Shown: piece after piece, positions 24,378 through 34,542 of the stretch | How positions within the stretch are numbered: the first letter of the stretch is position 1 | Layout of the letters: every line of letters begins with the position of its first letter | Source: Carboxylicivirga sp964602515 | GTDB lineage: Bacteria; Bacteroidota; Bacteroidia; Bacteroidales; Marinilabiliaceae | DNA length: 64,000 nucleotides | Reading direction: 5' to 3' | Assembly (NCBI GenBank): GCA_964602515.1 | Contig: CAZRRJ010000011.1 | Span: 1 to 64,000 of the forward strand | Program-made: the position numbers and the translations under genes | Notes under the pieces: model-generated | Databases searched by the model: none | What the model saw: the letters and a program-made list of their open reading frames with translations, nothing else | Told to the model about the DNA's origin: nothing

Positions 24378-27300
24378 TTACACCTTATATTTAGACGGAT
24401 TAACCCCAAACTGTTTTATAAAGCACTTTCTGAAATAAGCCACATCATTAAAGCCGATTTTATCAGCCACTTCAGCTACCGTGTATGCCTTACTTAGCAG
24501 CAGTTGAGCTGCTTTTTTTAGTCGTATAGAGCGGATAAAAACCGATATATTATCGCCCGTAATGGTTTTAATACGTCTGTATAAAGTGGCCTGGCTCATA
24601 TGTAAATGTCCGGCCAGTAGCTGGGCATTAAATTGCGGATTAGTTAAGTTATCCTCCACAAACAGTATGGCCTCACGGATAAACTGTTCCTCTTTAGGCT
24701 CCACCTCAACAGAATTGGGCGAAAGGGTTATTTTATTGCTATAATAACTTTTAAGCAAAGCGCGACTTTTTATTAAATGCTTAACCTTAGCTTTTAAAAT
24801 GGCAGGCGTAAAAGGCTTGGTAATATAATCATCCGCCCCGGTTTCAATGCCAGATACAATATCCTGGTCCTTGCTTTTAGCCGTTAAAAGAATAAAAGGA
24901 ATATGGCAGTACTGCTTTTTCGTTTTAATGAATTTACAAAGCGTGATGCCATCCATAACCGGCATCATAACATCAGAAAGAACCAGTTGGGGAATCGTTT
25001 CATTTAATAAATGCAGGGCTTCTTCACCATTGGTCGCCTCGTAAATATTAAAATCTTTATCAAGAACAGAGCGGATATACCGGCGCAGTTCGGCATGATC
25101 CTCAACAATAAGCAGCGAAGGCAACTTAGCAGTAGCAGCAGTAACAGGTGGGGCAGAAGGCGTAAAAGCTTCCATTGCCTTTAGTGCTGGTGGTACAGCT
25201 GACCCAGAATCGTATTTATCGGCCTGTGATAAATGCGTATTACCCAGGGGTAATTTAATTATAAAAGCAGCACCTTTACCGGGCAGGCTATCCACGGTAA
25301 GCATACCCTTATGCAAATAAATAAATTCACGGGCAAGAGACAGGCCAATACCCGTACCAGCCTGTTGTATATTATGGCTGGCCTTACCCTGGTAAAAGCG
25401 CTCAAATACCATTTCCTGCTCCCCGGGTTCAATACCCGGCCCATTATCCTTAATACTTATTTCGCACCATTCTTTTATCTCCTTTATTGTTATAGTAACG
25501 ATATCGTTTTTTGATGAAAACTTAATAGCATTAGAAATAAGGTTAGATAATACAATACGCAGCTTTTCGGTATCAAACCACAGCTGAATATTAGCTTTAT
25601 CGCTTGCCATATGTAGCTTAACAGCCTGTGTTTCGGCATACAGATCAAAAGACCTGGTGATATTTTTAACAAAAGCGGCCACATTATTTTTACTGGTCTT
25701 TAAAGGCATACTACCTGTTTCCGTCTTTCTTAAATCCAGTAACTGTGAAATAAGGCGGTAAAGTTGTTGGGCATGCTGGTTAACCAGCTTTAATTTATGC
25801 AATATGCTTTGGGGCACATGTGAATCGTTCAGAATATCTTTAAGCGGCGCAGTAATTAAAGTTAAAGGCGTTCTTAGCTCATGCGATATATTGGTAAAAA
25901 AGCGGGACTTCATATCAGCAACATCATGTTCCTTTTCCCGTTTAATTTTCTCAATGGCTAACTTATGCTTTAGTTCATTGCCTTGGTTAATAAGCTGTTG
26001 CTCGCGGTACACCTGCCTAATCCTTAATTTATAAAGTATATACAAAACAACCATAAGAGCCAGAACAATAAGTAAACGTCCCCACCAGCTGGCGTACCAC
26101 GGTGGTTTAATACAAATAGACAAGGCTGTTATTTCAGGACTCCAGGCACCATCGTTATTGGATGCTTTAATCTCAAAAGTATATGTGCCCGCAGGTAAGT
26201 TATTGTATGAAACAGTTCTTTGCGTACCATCAACCTCTGTCCATTCAGCATTATAATTAACTAAACGGTAAGCATATTTATTGGCCTGCTGGTGCAGGTA
26301 TGAAAGCCCCACATAATCAATAGCAAAACTGTTGTGCGGATGATGAAGCGTAATGGCTTTGGTATATGGAGCAGCTTGCGTTAATATGGGGCGGCCACTC
26401 CATAACTCATTCACTTTAACCGCCCTGTTCTGAATGCGAATATTGGTAATTACAGCCGGCGAGTGAAAAGTATTTTTTCGGATACTATCAGGATGAAAAT
26501 ACAATAAACCCTTATTGTTACCCCAAAGCAGGTGACCCGAATCAAACTTATTAACAGCCCTAATATTATTAGCAATATAATAATTGGAAAAGCGGCCCGC
26601 CTTAATATCGTATTTCGATAGACCGGAATTGGTGCCAATCCACAAAGTACTGTCGCCAAAACCGGTAAGACAAGTAACAAAGTTATGGCATAAACCATCC
26701 CGTTTATTTAAAAAACGAATCGTATCATCACCGGCATTTAAATAGCCCAGGCCGCCCCTGTAGCCAATCCATAGCCTTTCGCCGGGCATTTCATATAAGG
26801 CCCACACCTCTTTATTATCAAGTATATGAGGCGAAATATTAAAATCGTTAAAAGACTTAAAATACAAAGAATCAAAGGCATTATAAACGATCTTGTTAAG
26901 ACCCGAGTTGGTACCAAGCCATATATTGCCCCTACTGTCCTCCAGGATGGTTCGGATATGCCTGCCTGTTAAATCCTCCTTAAGCTTATTAGTCGGCTGG
27001 CTAAGGTGAAATGTATGAGCAGTCCGCTTATATTGCAATAAACCGTTGGTAGTGCCAATCCAGAACTGCCCCTTACTGTCAATATATAAAGCCTCAATAC
27101 GCCCTTGCCACCCGGGCTTATTATCAACCGTAATTTTAAACTCCTGTATCTCATCATTTCCAGGACTATACTTAAGCAAAGATGACTCAATGGTGCCAAA
27201 CCAGGAGTTTCCGGCTTTATCGGTAACAGAAGAGAGAATAATATCGCTTGGAATATGCCGCTTAGACTTATATATTGTTGAAAAACGATCAAATATAGCG

Positions 27301-28469
27301 GTATTATCAAGGGGAAGGCGCGTTTTCTTTATACCCCCATGATACAGTGAGATAAACAGATCGTTATTCGTATCAATGGAAAAATCCTGTACCTCGTATA
27401 AACTATTAAAGCGGTAATTGCTATAAAACTGTTTGGCAATATCAATTTTAACCGCACCACCACCGTGGGTACCCGTCCATATTACACCCGACGGATCATA
27501 AAGCATAGAAATAATCCTGTTTTCAAACTTATCGCCCAAAAGCGGGTGATCCCAGTTGTAATGCTTTATACCGGGTAAATCATCCAGTTGGGGCAGTTGA
27601 TCCAGCCCGTCCCAGGTGGCTATCCAGTAATCGCCCTGCATATCCCTTTCCACACCATACACGTCTGGGTGGCTTATACTTGCATTACAGCCATTTTGGT
27701 GGGTTATAGATGTAATCTTATATGTCGCAGGATTAAATAAGAACAAGCCATTACCAAGAGTTGAAATAATAAGCTGGTTTTGAATAAAAGAAAGCTTAGT
27801 GACTATAAAGAGGGCATCGGGCGATTCAGGCTTTGGCAGAAGAAAAGATTTAAACGTATGGTTTTTAAAATCATACCTGGCAATTTGGTTGGTAGTGGTA
27901 CCCAGCCAGTAAATACCATCCCTCTCTTTTATTATACCAGATAAGCCATCGAAATCCAGTCCAGGCGAATTGGCTTTGTTACGCCAGGTAATACGAGCCG
28001 TATTTAAATCAGGCTTATCGTTATCAAAATTAAGACAAGCCAGGCCTAAACGTGTTGTAATGAGTATACCATTGCTTATATCGCCGGCTATGCCCGATAC
28101 CTCCAGCGATGGTATTTTAGAATTACCCTCAGCATATGAAATAAAGGACTCGCTACGCGGGTTAAAAATATGCAGGCCATCGGTAGTACCAATCCAGATA
28201 TAGCCGCTTGGGCACTGGTAAAGACAAGAAATATTAAGGGAACCACCTTGCAGGAAAAATGATTTTATTTCGTAGCCGTCGTAACGGTTTAAGCCATCTG
28301 ATGTACCCAACCAGATAAAGCCTTTACTATCCTTTATTATCGCATTAACATTATTATCAGATAAACCATCCTGCATTGTAATATAATTCACACCAATGGC
28401 ATAGTCGGTAGCAAATGTTGTAGTAAAAAAAAGGCAAGGCAATATAAAAAAGAGAAAATATCTGGGCAT
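24378..28469 (-). CDS. hybrid two-component system (HTCS) sensor-regulator
   Basis: One chain carries a signal peptide (MPRYFLFFILPCLFFTTTFA), about 14 reg_prop blades forming a two-propeller sensor (motifs such as 'DSKGFIWLGTSDGLNRYD'), a Y_Y_Y domain, one membrane span (RLLIVLALMVVLYILYKL), HisKA with SHELRTPL (His863), HATPase_c (NLISNAIKFSS, GTGIGLSLA), a receiver with Asp1166 in LSDVMMPVMDG, and a C-terminal AraC-type HTH. HTCSs sense a glycan breakdown product in the periplasm and switch on nearby glycan-use genes. The divergent beta-galactosidase is the likely target. The frame is open 10 codons further upstream (28499), but a TATTTTTG box on this strand at 28496-28489 lies inside that stretch, so I take the ATG at 28469. 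Confidence 0.93.
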   Translation of the reverse strand: MPRYFLFFILPCLFFTTTFATDYAIGVNYITMQDGLSDNNVNAIIKDSKGFIWLGTSDGLNRYDGYEIKSFFLQGGSLNISCLYQCPSGYIWIGTTDGLHIFNPRSESFISYAEGNSKIPSLEVSGIAGDISNGILITTRLGLACLNFDNDKPDLNTARITWRNKANSPGLDFDGLSGIIKERDGIYWLGTTTNQIARYDFKNHTFKSFLLPKPESPDALFIVTKLSFIQNQLIISTLGNGLFLFNPATYKITSITHQNGCNASISHPDVYGVERDMQGDYWIATWDGLDQLPQLDDLPGIKHYNWDHPLLGDKFENRIISMLYDPSGVIWTGTHGGGAVKIDIAKQFYSNYRFNSLYEVQDFSIDTNNDLFISLYHGGIKKTRLPLDNTAIFDRFSTIYKSKRHIPSDIILSSVTDKAGNSWFGTIESSLLKYSPGNDEIQEFKITVDNKPGWQGRIEALYIDSKGQFWIGTTNGLLQYKRTAHTFHLSQPTNKLKEDLTGRHIRTILEDSRGNIWLGTNSGLNKIVYNAFDSLYFKSFNDFNISPHILDNKEVWALYEMPGERLWIGYRGGLGYLNAGDDTIRFLNKRDGLCHNFVTCLTGFGDSTLWIGTNSGLSKYDIKAGRFSNYYIANNIRAVNKFDSGHLLWGNNKGLLYFHPDSIRKNTFHSPAVITNIRIQNRAVKVNELWSGRPILTQAAPYTKAITLHHPHNSFAIDYVGLSYLHQQANKYAYRLVNYNAEWTEVDGTQRTVSYNNLPAGTYTFEIKASNNDGAWSPEITALSICIKPPWYASWWGRLLIVLALMVVLYILYKLRIRQVYREQQLINQGNELKHKLAIEKIKREKEHDVADMKSRFFTNISHELRTPLTLITAPLKDILNDSHVPQSILHKLKLVNQHAQQLYRLISQLLDLRKTETGSMPLKTSKNNVAAFVKNITRSFDLYAETQAVKLHMASDKANIQLWFDTEKLRIVLSNLISNAIKFSSKNDIVTITIKEIKEWCEISIKDNGPGIEPGEQEMVFERFYQGKASHNIQQAGTGIGLSLAREFIYLHKGMLTVDSLPGKGAAFIIKLPLGNTHLSQADKYDSGSAVPPALKAMEAFTPSAPPVTAATAKLPSLLIVEDHAELRRYIRSVLDKDFNIYEATNGEEALHLLNETIPQLVLSDVMMPVMDGITLCKFIKTKKQYCHIPFILLTAKSKDQDIVSGIETGADDYITKPFTPAILKAKVKHLIKSRALLKSYYSNKITLSPNSVEVEPKEEQFIREAILFVEDNLTNPQFNAQLLAGHLHMSQATLYRRIKTITGDNISVFIRSIRLKKAAQLLLSKAYTVAEVADKIGFNDVAYFRKCFIKQFGVNPSKYKV

Positions 28470-28488
28470 TGTATAAAACATTAACTGC

Positions 28489-28496
28489 CAAAAATA
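28489..28496 (-). promoter_or_regulatory. candidate -7 box of the HTCS gene
   Basis: TATTTTTG on the - strand fits TAnnTTTG and would start transcription a few bases before the ATG at 28469. The motif is common in AT-rich DNA, so support is modest. Confidence 0.35.
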
Positions 28497-28746
28497 CAAA
28501 AAACAGAATTAAGGTTTTAAAAGCGCAAATGAATGATTTGTACTTTACTTGCTAAGGTGCAGTTAAACAGGTGCTAATGCTTGTGAGCTTCGGTTGGGGT
28601 GAATGAAAAACCAAGCATTTATGATTGTTATTTCACCGCTGATTGAATGACCTGTTTGTAAATTTGTTGTTACAATAAAAGATAACAAACATTAGGCGAT
28701 TGACATTGTACACAGTAACAAATAAAAACACATAAATAGTAATACA

Positions 28747-31700
28747 ATGATAAAAACACTGGTAATTGCGTTTTTTGCATGTATAGTAATACATGCTACA
28801 GCACAGAATAATGATTGGGAAAATCAGAATAAAATACAAGAGAATAAAATGCCTGCACGAGCCACTTCTTATTCTTACCGAAGCAAGGAGGCAGCAGTAA
28901 AAATGGATCGCCATCAAGCCCAAATAAAGTTTTTGAACGGGAAATGGTTATTTAATTTTACACCAGATAGTAAAGACAGGAGTACAGACTTTTCAAAAAC
29001 AAATTTTGATGCCAGCAGCTGGGCACAGATTGATGTACCATCCTGCTGGGAAATGAAAGGTTACGGAACGCCTATTTATACCAATGTTGTGTATCCGTTT
29101 ACGCCCAATGCACCATATATCGACCGTACCAATCCTGTAGGGTCATATATTCGTGAGTTTACAGTACCCGAAAACTGGAAGGATGAGCAGGTTATTATAC
29201 ACTTTGGCGGTGTATCATCAGCATTTTATTGTTGGTTAAATGGCGAGTATGTTGGGTATAGCCAGGGAAGCCGCTTACCAACCGAATTTGATCTTACACC
29301 ATACCTAAAAGAAGGCAATAATAAACTGGCCGTACAGGTTATGCGCTGGTCAGATGGCAGCTACCTTGAAGACCAGGATCACTGGCGTATGAGTGGTATA
29401 CACCGCGAAGTATACCTGATGGCACAGCCCAAACTACACATTAATGATTTTGGTATACGCACACCATTATATGATAATTATACCAAAGCACAGGTACAGG
29501 TGCGCCCCGAAATTGTAACAGGCGGTAATAATTATGAAGGCTGGCACCTGGAAGTTGACCTCTTGGATAATTCAGGTAAAAGTGTGCTGGATAAAGCCAT
29601 GCGGAAGCCGCTTAAAGCAATTATTAACGAATCGTATCCGGCCCGCGATAATGTTTACTATGGACTGATGCGCAGTGACATTGATAATCCACAATTATGG
29701 AGTGCGGAGACCCCTTACTTGTACAAAGCCATTTTAACCCTGCTGAACGATAATGATGAGGTAGTAGAAGTACGTAGCACTCATATCGGTTTTAAAGAAT
29801 ACACCTATACAAAAGAAGGCGTATTCACCGTTAATGGACAACCGGTTAAAATAAAAGGAGTTAACCGTCATGACCATAGCGATACAGAAGGTAAAACCGT
29901 TACCCGGGAAGATATGAAAAAAGATATTGAACTGATGAAACAATACAATATCAACGCCGTTCGTACATCGCATTATCCCAATGATCCGTATGTGTACGAG
30001 TTATGCGATAAATACGGCCTGTATGTAATGGACGAAGCCAATATTGAAACGCACCATATAGGAGGTAAGTTATCCAATGATCCGACCTGGAACTATGCTT
30101 TTATGGATAGGATTATCAGGATGGTAGAACGGGATAAAAACCATGCATCCATCTTTTCATGGTCATTGGGTAATGAGTCGGGGTGTGGCCCCAACCATGC
30201 TACAGCTGCCGGATGGATTAAAGATTTTGACCCAACACGCTTAATTCATTACGAAGGAGCGCAGGGATTGCCTACACACCCCGATTATACCCCAATGATA
30301 TCGCCAGAGTGGGAAAAGAACTATAATACGGTAATGGCTAACCCCACCGATCCCTTATATGTTGATATGCTAAGCCGTATGTACCCATCACTGGAACAGT
30401 TAACAGAGCTGGCTACTAACAAAGCGCTGGTACGACCGGTAATAATGTGTGAATATGCACATGCTATGGGTAACTCGCTGGGTAACTTAAAAGAGTATTG
30501 GGATATTGTTTATGGCACCCCTATTGTAACAGGTGGTTTTATCTGGGATTGGATAGACCAGGGCATTCGCAGTACTGATAAAGACGGTACAGTATTTTGG
30601 AAATATGGTGGTGATTTTGGTGATACACCAAACCTTGGTAATTTCTGTCTTAATGGAATTGTAGGACCCGATAGAGCTATTAAACCACAGATGCATGAGT
30701 GCAAATATGTTTTTCAACCAGTTGAAATAAAGGCAGCTGATTTGGCAAATGGAACCCTTATACTTAGCAGTCGCTTTAATTTTAAAACCACCGAAGCCTA
30801 TTATTTTAAGTGGTCAGTTGCTGAAGATGGCAACATTATAAAAACCGGACAGCTTGATAATATTGTTATAAAACCGGGAGAATCAAAGCAACTGGCTTTG
30901 CCCCTTAACAAGTTAAAGCAAAAAGATGGAAAGGCTTATTTTCTGCGTGTTAGCATGCACCATAAAAATGCAAGCTTATATGCTGATGCCGGGTACGAGG
31001 TGGCAAAGCAGCAGTTTGAAATTACAAACACACCAAACCATACCAAATATAGCTTAACAGGAGCAAGAGGCCTTAAATTAACAGAAAGTAATGAGTATAT
31101 AAGCGTTAGCGGAAAGAACTTTAAAGTGAACTGGTCGAAGATAAGCGGAGAACTACTTGATTACACCTATGCCGGTGATAAGCTAATTGAAAATGGCCCG
31201 GTTGCTAACTTTTGGCGACCACAAACAGATAATGATTTCAGAGGCTGGAAATCGCATAACGTTTCAGGTTTTTGGAAGACCTTTGAAAAAATGCAGGCAC
31301 AGGTAAGTGTTACAGCTGACCAGTCAAACGAAACCTGTTTAAAAATAGAAGTAAAGCAAAACTATAATGATTCGCTTCGGATTACAACCACATATAAAGT
31401 TGATCAAAAAGCACAAATAGAGGTGAATATTGCTGTAGAAATGAGCGAAAACATGCCAATGCCATTACGCATAGGATCGCAGTTAAAGCTTAGCGATAAA
31501 TTGCAAACAATGAAGTTTTTTGGTAAAGGCCCATGGGAAAATTACTCAGACCGTTCATTTGCTGCCGAAACAGGCGTGTATAAAGGTACAATTAATGACT
31601 TTATACACCATTACGTTACACCACAGGAATGTAGTAACTATACAGGAGTGAGCTGGTTAGAGCTAAGTAATTCAAAGGGTAGGGGAGTCCGTATTATAGG

Positions 31701-31929
31701 AGCACAACCATTAAGTACATCGGTATGGCCATGGACAGCCAAAAACCTTGATGAAGCAAAACACATTAATGCTCTGGAAAAAGCAGGTTACTTAACTGTA
31801 AATGTTGACTTAATACAAGTGGGTGTAGGTGGTGCAGATACATGGTCTCACCTTTCAAAACCAATTGAGCAATATAGAATTAAGCCCGGAAATTATACAT
31901 ACTCTTATTTAATACAAGCAATTAAGTAA
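28747..31929 (+). CDS. lacZ: secreted GH2 beta-galactosidase
   Basis: The signal peptide (MIKTLVIAFFACIVIHATAQ) is followed by a GH2 sugar-binding domain, Ig-like domain, TIM barrel and C-terminal Bgal_small_N domain, 1060 residues as expected. The acid/base Glu477 lies in SWSLGNESGCGPNH and the nucleophile Glu569 in MCEYAHAMGN. Other LacZ motifs seen are GVNRHDHSDTEG, AVRTSHYPND and FIWDWIDQG. The signal peptide places it in the periplasm or outer membrane, unlike E. coli LacZ. It is divergent from the HTCS gene, which probably regulates it. A TAAATTTG box at 28659-28666 could be the promoter. No SusC/SusD pair is present here. Confidence 0.95.
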   Translation: MIKTLVIAFFACIVIHATAQNNDWENQNKIQENKMPARATSYSYRSKEAAVKMDRHQAQIKFLNGKWLFNFTPDSKDRSTDFSKTNFDASSWAQIDVPSCWEMKGYGTPIYTNVVYPFTPNAPYIDRTNPVGSYIREFTVPENWKDEQVIIHFGGVSSAFYCWLNGEYVGYSQGSRLPTEFDLTPYLKEGNNKLAVQVMRWSDGSYLEDQDHWRMSGIHREVYLMAQPKLHINDFGIRTPLYDNYTKAQVQVRPEIVTGGNNYEGWHLEVDLLDNSGKSVLDKAMRKPLKAIINESYPARDNVYYGLMRSDIDNPQLWSAETPYLYKAILTLLNDNDEVVEVRSTHIGFKEYTYTKEGVFTVNGQPVKIKGVNRHDHSDTEGKTVTREDMKKDIELMKQYNINAVRTSHYPNDPYVYELCDKYGLYVMDEANIETHHIGGKLSNDPTWNYAFMDRIIRMVERDKNHASIFSWSLGNESGCGPNHATAAGWIKDFDPTRLIHYEGAQGLPTHPDYTPMISPEWEKNYNTVMANPTDPLYVDMLSRMYPSLEQLTELATNKALVRPVIMCEYAHAMGNSLGNLKEYWDIVYGTPIVTGGFIWDWIDQGIRSTDKDGTVFWKYGGDFGDTPNLGNFCLNGIVGPDRAIKPQMHECKYVFQPVEIKAADLANGTLILSSRFNFKTTEAYYFKWSVAEDGNIIKTGQLDNIVIKPGESKQLALPLNKLKQKDGKAYFLRVSMHHKNASLYADAGYEVAKQQFEITNTPNHTKYSLTGARGLKLTESNEYISVSGKNFKVNWSKISGELLDYTYAGDKLIENGPVANFWRPQTDNDFRGWKSHNVSGFWKTFEKMQAQVSVTADQSNETCLKIEVKQNYNDSLRITTTYKVDQKAQIEVNIAVEMSENMPMPLRIGSQLKLSDKLQTMKFFGKGPWENYSDRSFAAETGVYKGTINDFIHHYVTPQECSNYTGVSWLELSNSKGRGVRIIGAQPLSTSVWPWTAKNLDEAKHINALEKAGYLTVNVDLIQVGVGGADTWSHLSKPIEQYRIKPGNYTYSYLIQAIK

Positions 31930-31987
31930 GAGTAATAGCCTGTTTTATACAGCGTAAAAAGAGGCTATTTATAACTTGGCTTACATT

Positions 31988-32139
31988 GAGGGTGTCCGAA
32001 AAGTAAAGATTTAATTCTTTGTCAAAATTCAGTATTACTCCGGACCTGAAAGGGGGGACTGAATTTCAACAACTTCCCTATAGGGATTTAAGGGTGAAAA
32101 GTTGTTGAAGATAAAGGTCTCTGCTTTTTGGACACCCTC
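31988..32139 (+). mobile_element. MITE-like structured repeat, copy 1
   Basis: A 152-bp element with 16-bp terminal inverted repeats (GAGGGTGTCCGAAAAG / CTTTTTGGACACCCTC, one mismatch) and no coding content. Inside is an inverted repeat CAACAACTT / AAGTTGTTG and a weaker one around TTCAGT / ACTGAA. A second copy lies at 44782. Where the copies differ, paired bases tend to change together. Outer bases add one more pair (T/A). A target-site duplication is not clear. Confidence 0.75.
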
Positions 32140-32155
32140 ATCTTAAAAGTATAAT

Positions 32156-32205
32156 AAAACCCCGAAAAAAGGCACTTTTGCCATAAATCGGGGTTTACTT
32201 TTTTT
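32156..32205 (+). terminator. bidirectional terminator between convergent genes
   Basis: AAACCCCGA / TCGGGGTTT with inner pairing (AGGCA / TGCC), followed by an A/T-rich T-run on the + strand and preceded by A-rich DNA. It can serve lacZ on the + strand and the ligase operon on the - strand. The rest of the 31930-32373 gap holds only the MITE-like repeat. Confidence 0.8.
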
Positions 32206-32373
32206 CTAATAACTTGCGTTCGATATAAATTTTATGCCAAAAGCAAGTCAATATTACAGAAAAGGTCTGCTACTACCGTTTTTGTTTTGAAAACACCTTA
32301 TAATTGGCTCTATTCATTTATAATACTTATTACAAAACCGGTATAACTCTGATTTTCTTGAATTGAGATCAGG

Positions 32374-34521
32374 TTATTCGCTTTTTAGAATTAGTGCCAG
32401 AAGTAATGCTCTTTCTATTAGGCTATGTCTGATTATTCTTTCATTTTCTGAAGGCAAATACTCCCCAACAGGACCTAAACCATCAATAATTGGTATATCC
32501 TTATTAATGTGGCAAATATCTGCCGAACTCCATCTATGTTCTTCCGTTATTCGTACATCAATTTGTTTAGCTAGGCCAACAATTTTCTTATAGTATCCCT
32601 TAGATTTGTTTGAAACCAACATAGCTGGTCTTTTAAGTCCTCCCTCAATTTTCATCTGGTATATTTTACTTCTCTTTTGAGAAGCAAGAATTTTCCTGAT
32701 TTTTTTCTCAATCTCTTCTAATACCATTGGCGTATTATATCTAACACTTATACCTGCCGAACCATAGGCATACATTTTAAATATATTGCTCTTAAACTCA
32801 ATGTTAAATGGAGCAATAATATTATTGCTGTCATTTTGAGAAATATCTGATATTGAAGCAAGGGTTTTATTGAAGTTCATTGCTGTACTGGACACATTCT
32901 CCGGGTTTTCTTTTTTTACCATTTTTGTTTCTAAACGGTATAAAGCCGAACCAGAACGAGATAATATAAGACCTCCTTCTTTTGAAGAACCACTTAATGA
33001 TATTACGGATTTAGCAATCTCAGATTTTTGTTGAATAATAGGTCTTGAGTACCTGCCATCAATTGAGGAATCAGTAATTAATAAAATACCAATCTTCAAT
33101 TTTTTAAGGTTTCTGGAAAATTTTAGAGCTTGTAATGCAGATAGCAATATTGCAATACCACCTTTATTTTCCCAAACACCTGTTCCTTCTATATATTGCT
33201 CCTGCTCATTATAATTCTCATGCTTAGCCAATTTTATTCGATTATCCATTGGTTGAATAATTAAATGATCAACCTCTTGACTAAATGAGTTTGAAAAGTA
33301 TAGTATATTTCCAACTTCTAGCTGAGGGTATATTTCCTGGGTAAAGCCCAATTGACTTAGTTCAGAACTGATTAGTCCAGAGCAATAATTAACTCCTTCA
33401 ACATTTCTAACATAGGTATCGGTATCTACTAATTGGTTTAAAAATTTCTCTGTTTTTTGTTGTCTCGTTTTTATAAATGTTCGCATTCGAGACGTTTGGT
33501 TAGTTTTTGAGGTCGCTTTGGTATTGTCTGTTTGAGGTATTGTATTGGTAAAATAACGAACAGATGCTACATCGAGCATTTTATTTACTAAAGCTTCAAA
33601 ATCGTACCCGGCTACTTTTGCTGCTGTAGAGTATGAACCAGTCTCACCAAGACTAGCCATTGAGTTGATTTCCAATAAATAAATATTATCATCTTCATCT
33701 AACCTTATATCAATACGAGCAAAGTCTCTTAAATTGAGTGCTTTGAAGGCTTCAATGCTAATTTTCTGCATCTTTTCAGCAAGTTCATCAGAAATTTTTG
33801 CAGGGCATACTTTCTTTCTGGGCTTTTGTTGTTTATCATCAACAGTTTGAATAGCATCCGGATCGCCTTCCAAATCAATTTCAAGCACAGGGAATGATTC
33901 AACCGGAGAGTTGCTGATTAACCCTACACAAAATTCTCTTCCCCTGATAAATTGCTCAACCAATGCCTGTTGACTAAACTCAGCAACAATAAAATGAACC
34001 GCCTCTTTTAAATCTTCTTCATTATAAACTACTTTTAAACCAAAGGAAACACTTTCCATTTTTGGCTTTACTATTACCGGGAACTTAACAGAAGACATAT
34101 CCTCATCGTGGCTGTTAAATACCCAAAAATCAGGAGTAGGTAATCCATTGTTTTTCCAAATGATTTTGGTTAAAACCTTATCTAAAGCCAGGGCATGCCC
34201 AGATGGCGATGAACCAACGTAAGGAAGTCCAAGCATTTCAAGCATACTTGGAATATGTGTATAACGACTTTCCCCTTGAATTCCATAAGCCATATTAAAG
34301 ATCATGCCCATCTGTTCACCTTTATTTACCCTGGGCATAAAGTTTTCAAGACGTTCAATAATCTGCTTGTTTCCATCTAAAATGGCTACATTATGCCCTG
34401 CTTTTTCAAGACTTTCGGCTACTTTCTTAACTGTTTTTTCGTTGTAGAACTCTTTGTTCTGCATTCCAAAAGTGTTGATTACCCCACTAATGTCCTTGTT
34501 ATATATTAATGCAACTTTCAT
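32374..34521 (-). CDS. ATP-grasp (D-Ala-D-Ala ligase-like) fused to a degenerate M20 peptidase domain
   Basis: Residues 1-310 form a Ddl-like ATP-grasp: 'IPSMLEMLGLPYVGSSPSGHALALDK', 'FPVIVKPKMESVSFG', 'EQFIRGREFCVGLI', and metal/ATP residues in 'DFARIDIRLDED...YLLEINSMASLGETGSY'. Residues 350-715 have the M20 fold order, but key residues are gone. The HxD motif reads QPMD (Pro424 for His, Asp426 kept). The Asp of 'G.G..D.KGG' is Asn452. The EE pair is Ser485-Ser486. The EP motif is missing. The last His in 'DGLGPVG..H' is replaced (GEYLPSE). The ligase half looks active. The peptidase half should not bind metals and may be a binding or dimer domain. It is the last gene of a three-gene operon, 21 bases after mscS. 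Confidence 0.85.
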   Translation of the reverse strand: MKVALIYNKDISGVINTFGMQNKEFYNEKTVKKVAESLEKAGHNVAILDGNKQIIERLENFMPRVNKGEQMGMIFNMAYGIQGESRYTHIPSMLEMLGLPYVGSSPSGHALALDKVLTKIIWKNNGLPTPDFWVFNSHDEDMSSVKFPVIVKPKMESVSFGLKVVYNEEDLKEAVHFIVAEFSQQALVEQFIRGREFCVGLISNSPVESFPVLEIDLEGDPDAIQTVDDKQQKPRKKVCPAKISDELAEKMQKISIEAFKALNLRDFARIDIRLDEDDNIYLLEINSMASLGETGSYSTAAKVAGYDFEALVNKMLDVASVRYFTNTIPQTDNTKATSKTNQTSRMRTFIKTRQQKTEKFLNQLVDTDTYVRNVEGVNYCSGLISSELSQLGFTQEIYPQLEVGNILYFSNSFSQEVDHLIIQPMDNRIKLAKHENYNEQEQYIEGTGVWENKGGIAILLSALQALKFSRNLKKLKIGILLITDSSIDGRYSRPIIQQKSEIAKSVISLSGSSKEGGLILSRSGSALYRLETKMVKKENPENVSSTAMNFNKTLASISDISQNDSNNIIAPFNIEFKSNIFKMYAYGSAGISVRYNTPMVLEEIEKKIRKILASQKRSKIYQMKIEGGLKRPAMLVSNKSKGYYKKIVGLAKQIDVRITEEHRWSSADICHINKDIPIIDGLGPVGEYLPSENERIIRHSLIERALLLALILKSE

Positions 34522-34542
34522 GTATGTAACTAATTATTATTT

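Noticed and set aside
24294..24497. 67-codon + strand frame over the end of the HTCS gene
   Set aside because: Antisense to the AraC-type HTH, which is clearly coding on the - strand.
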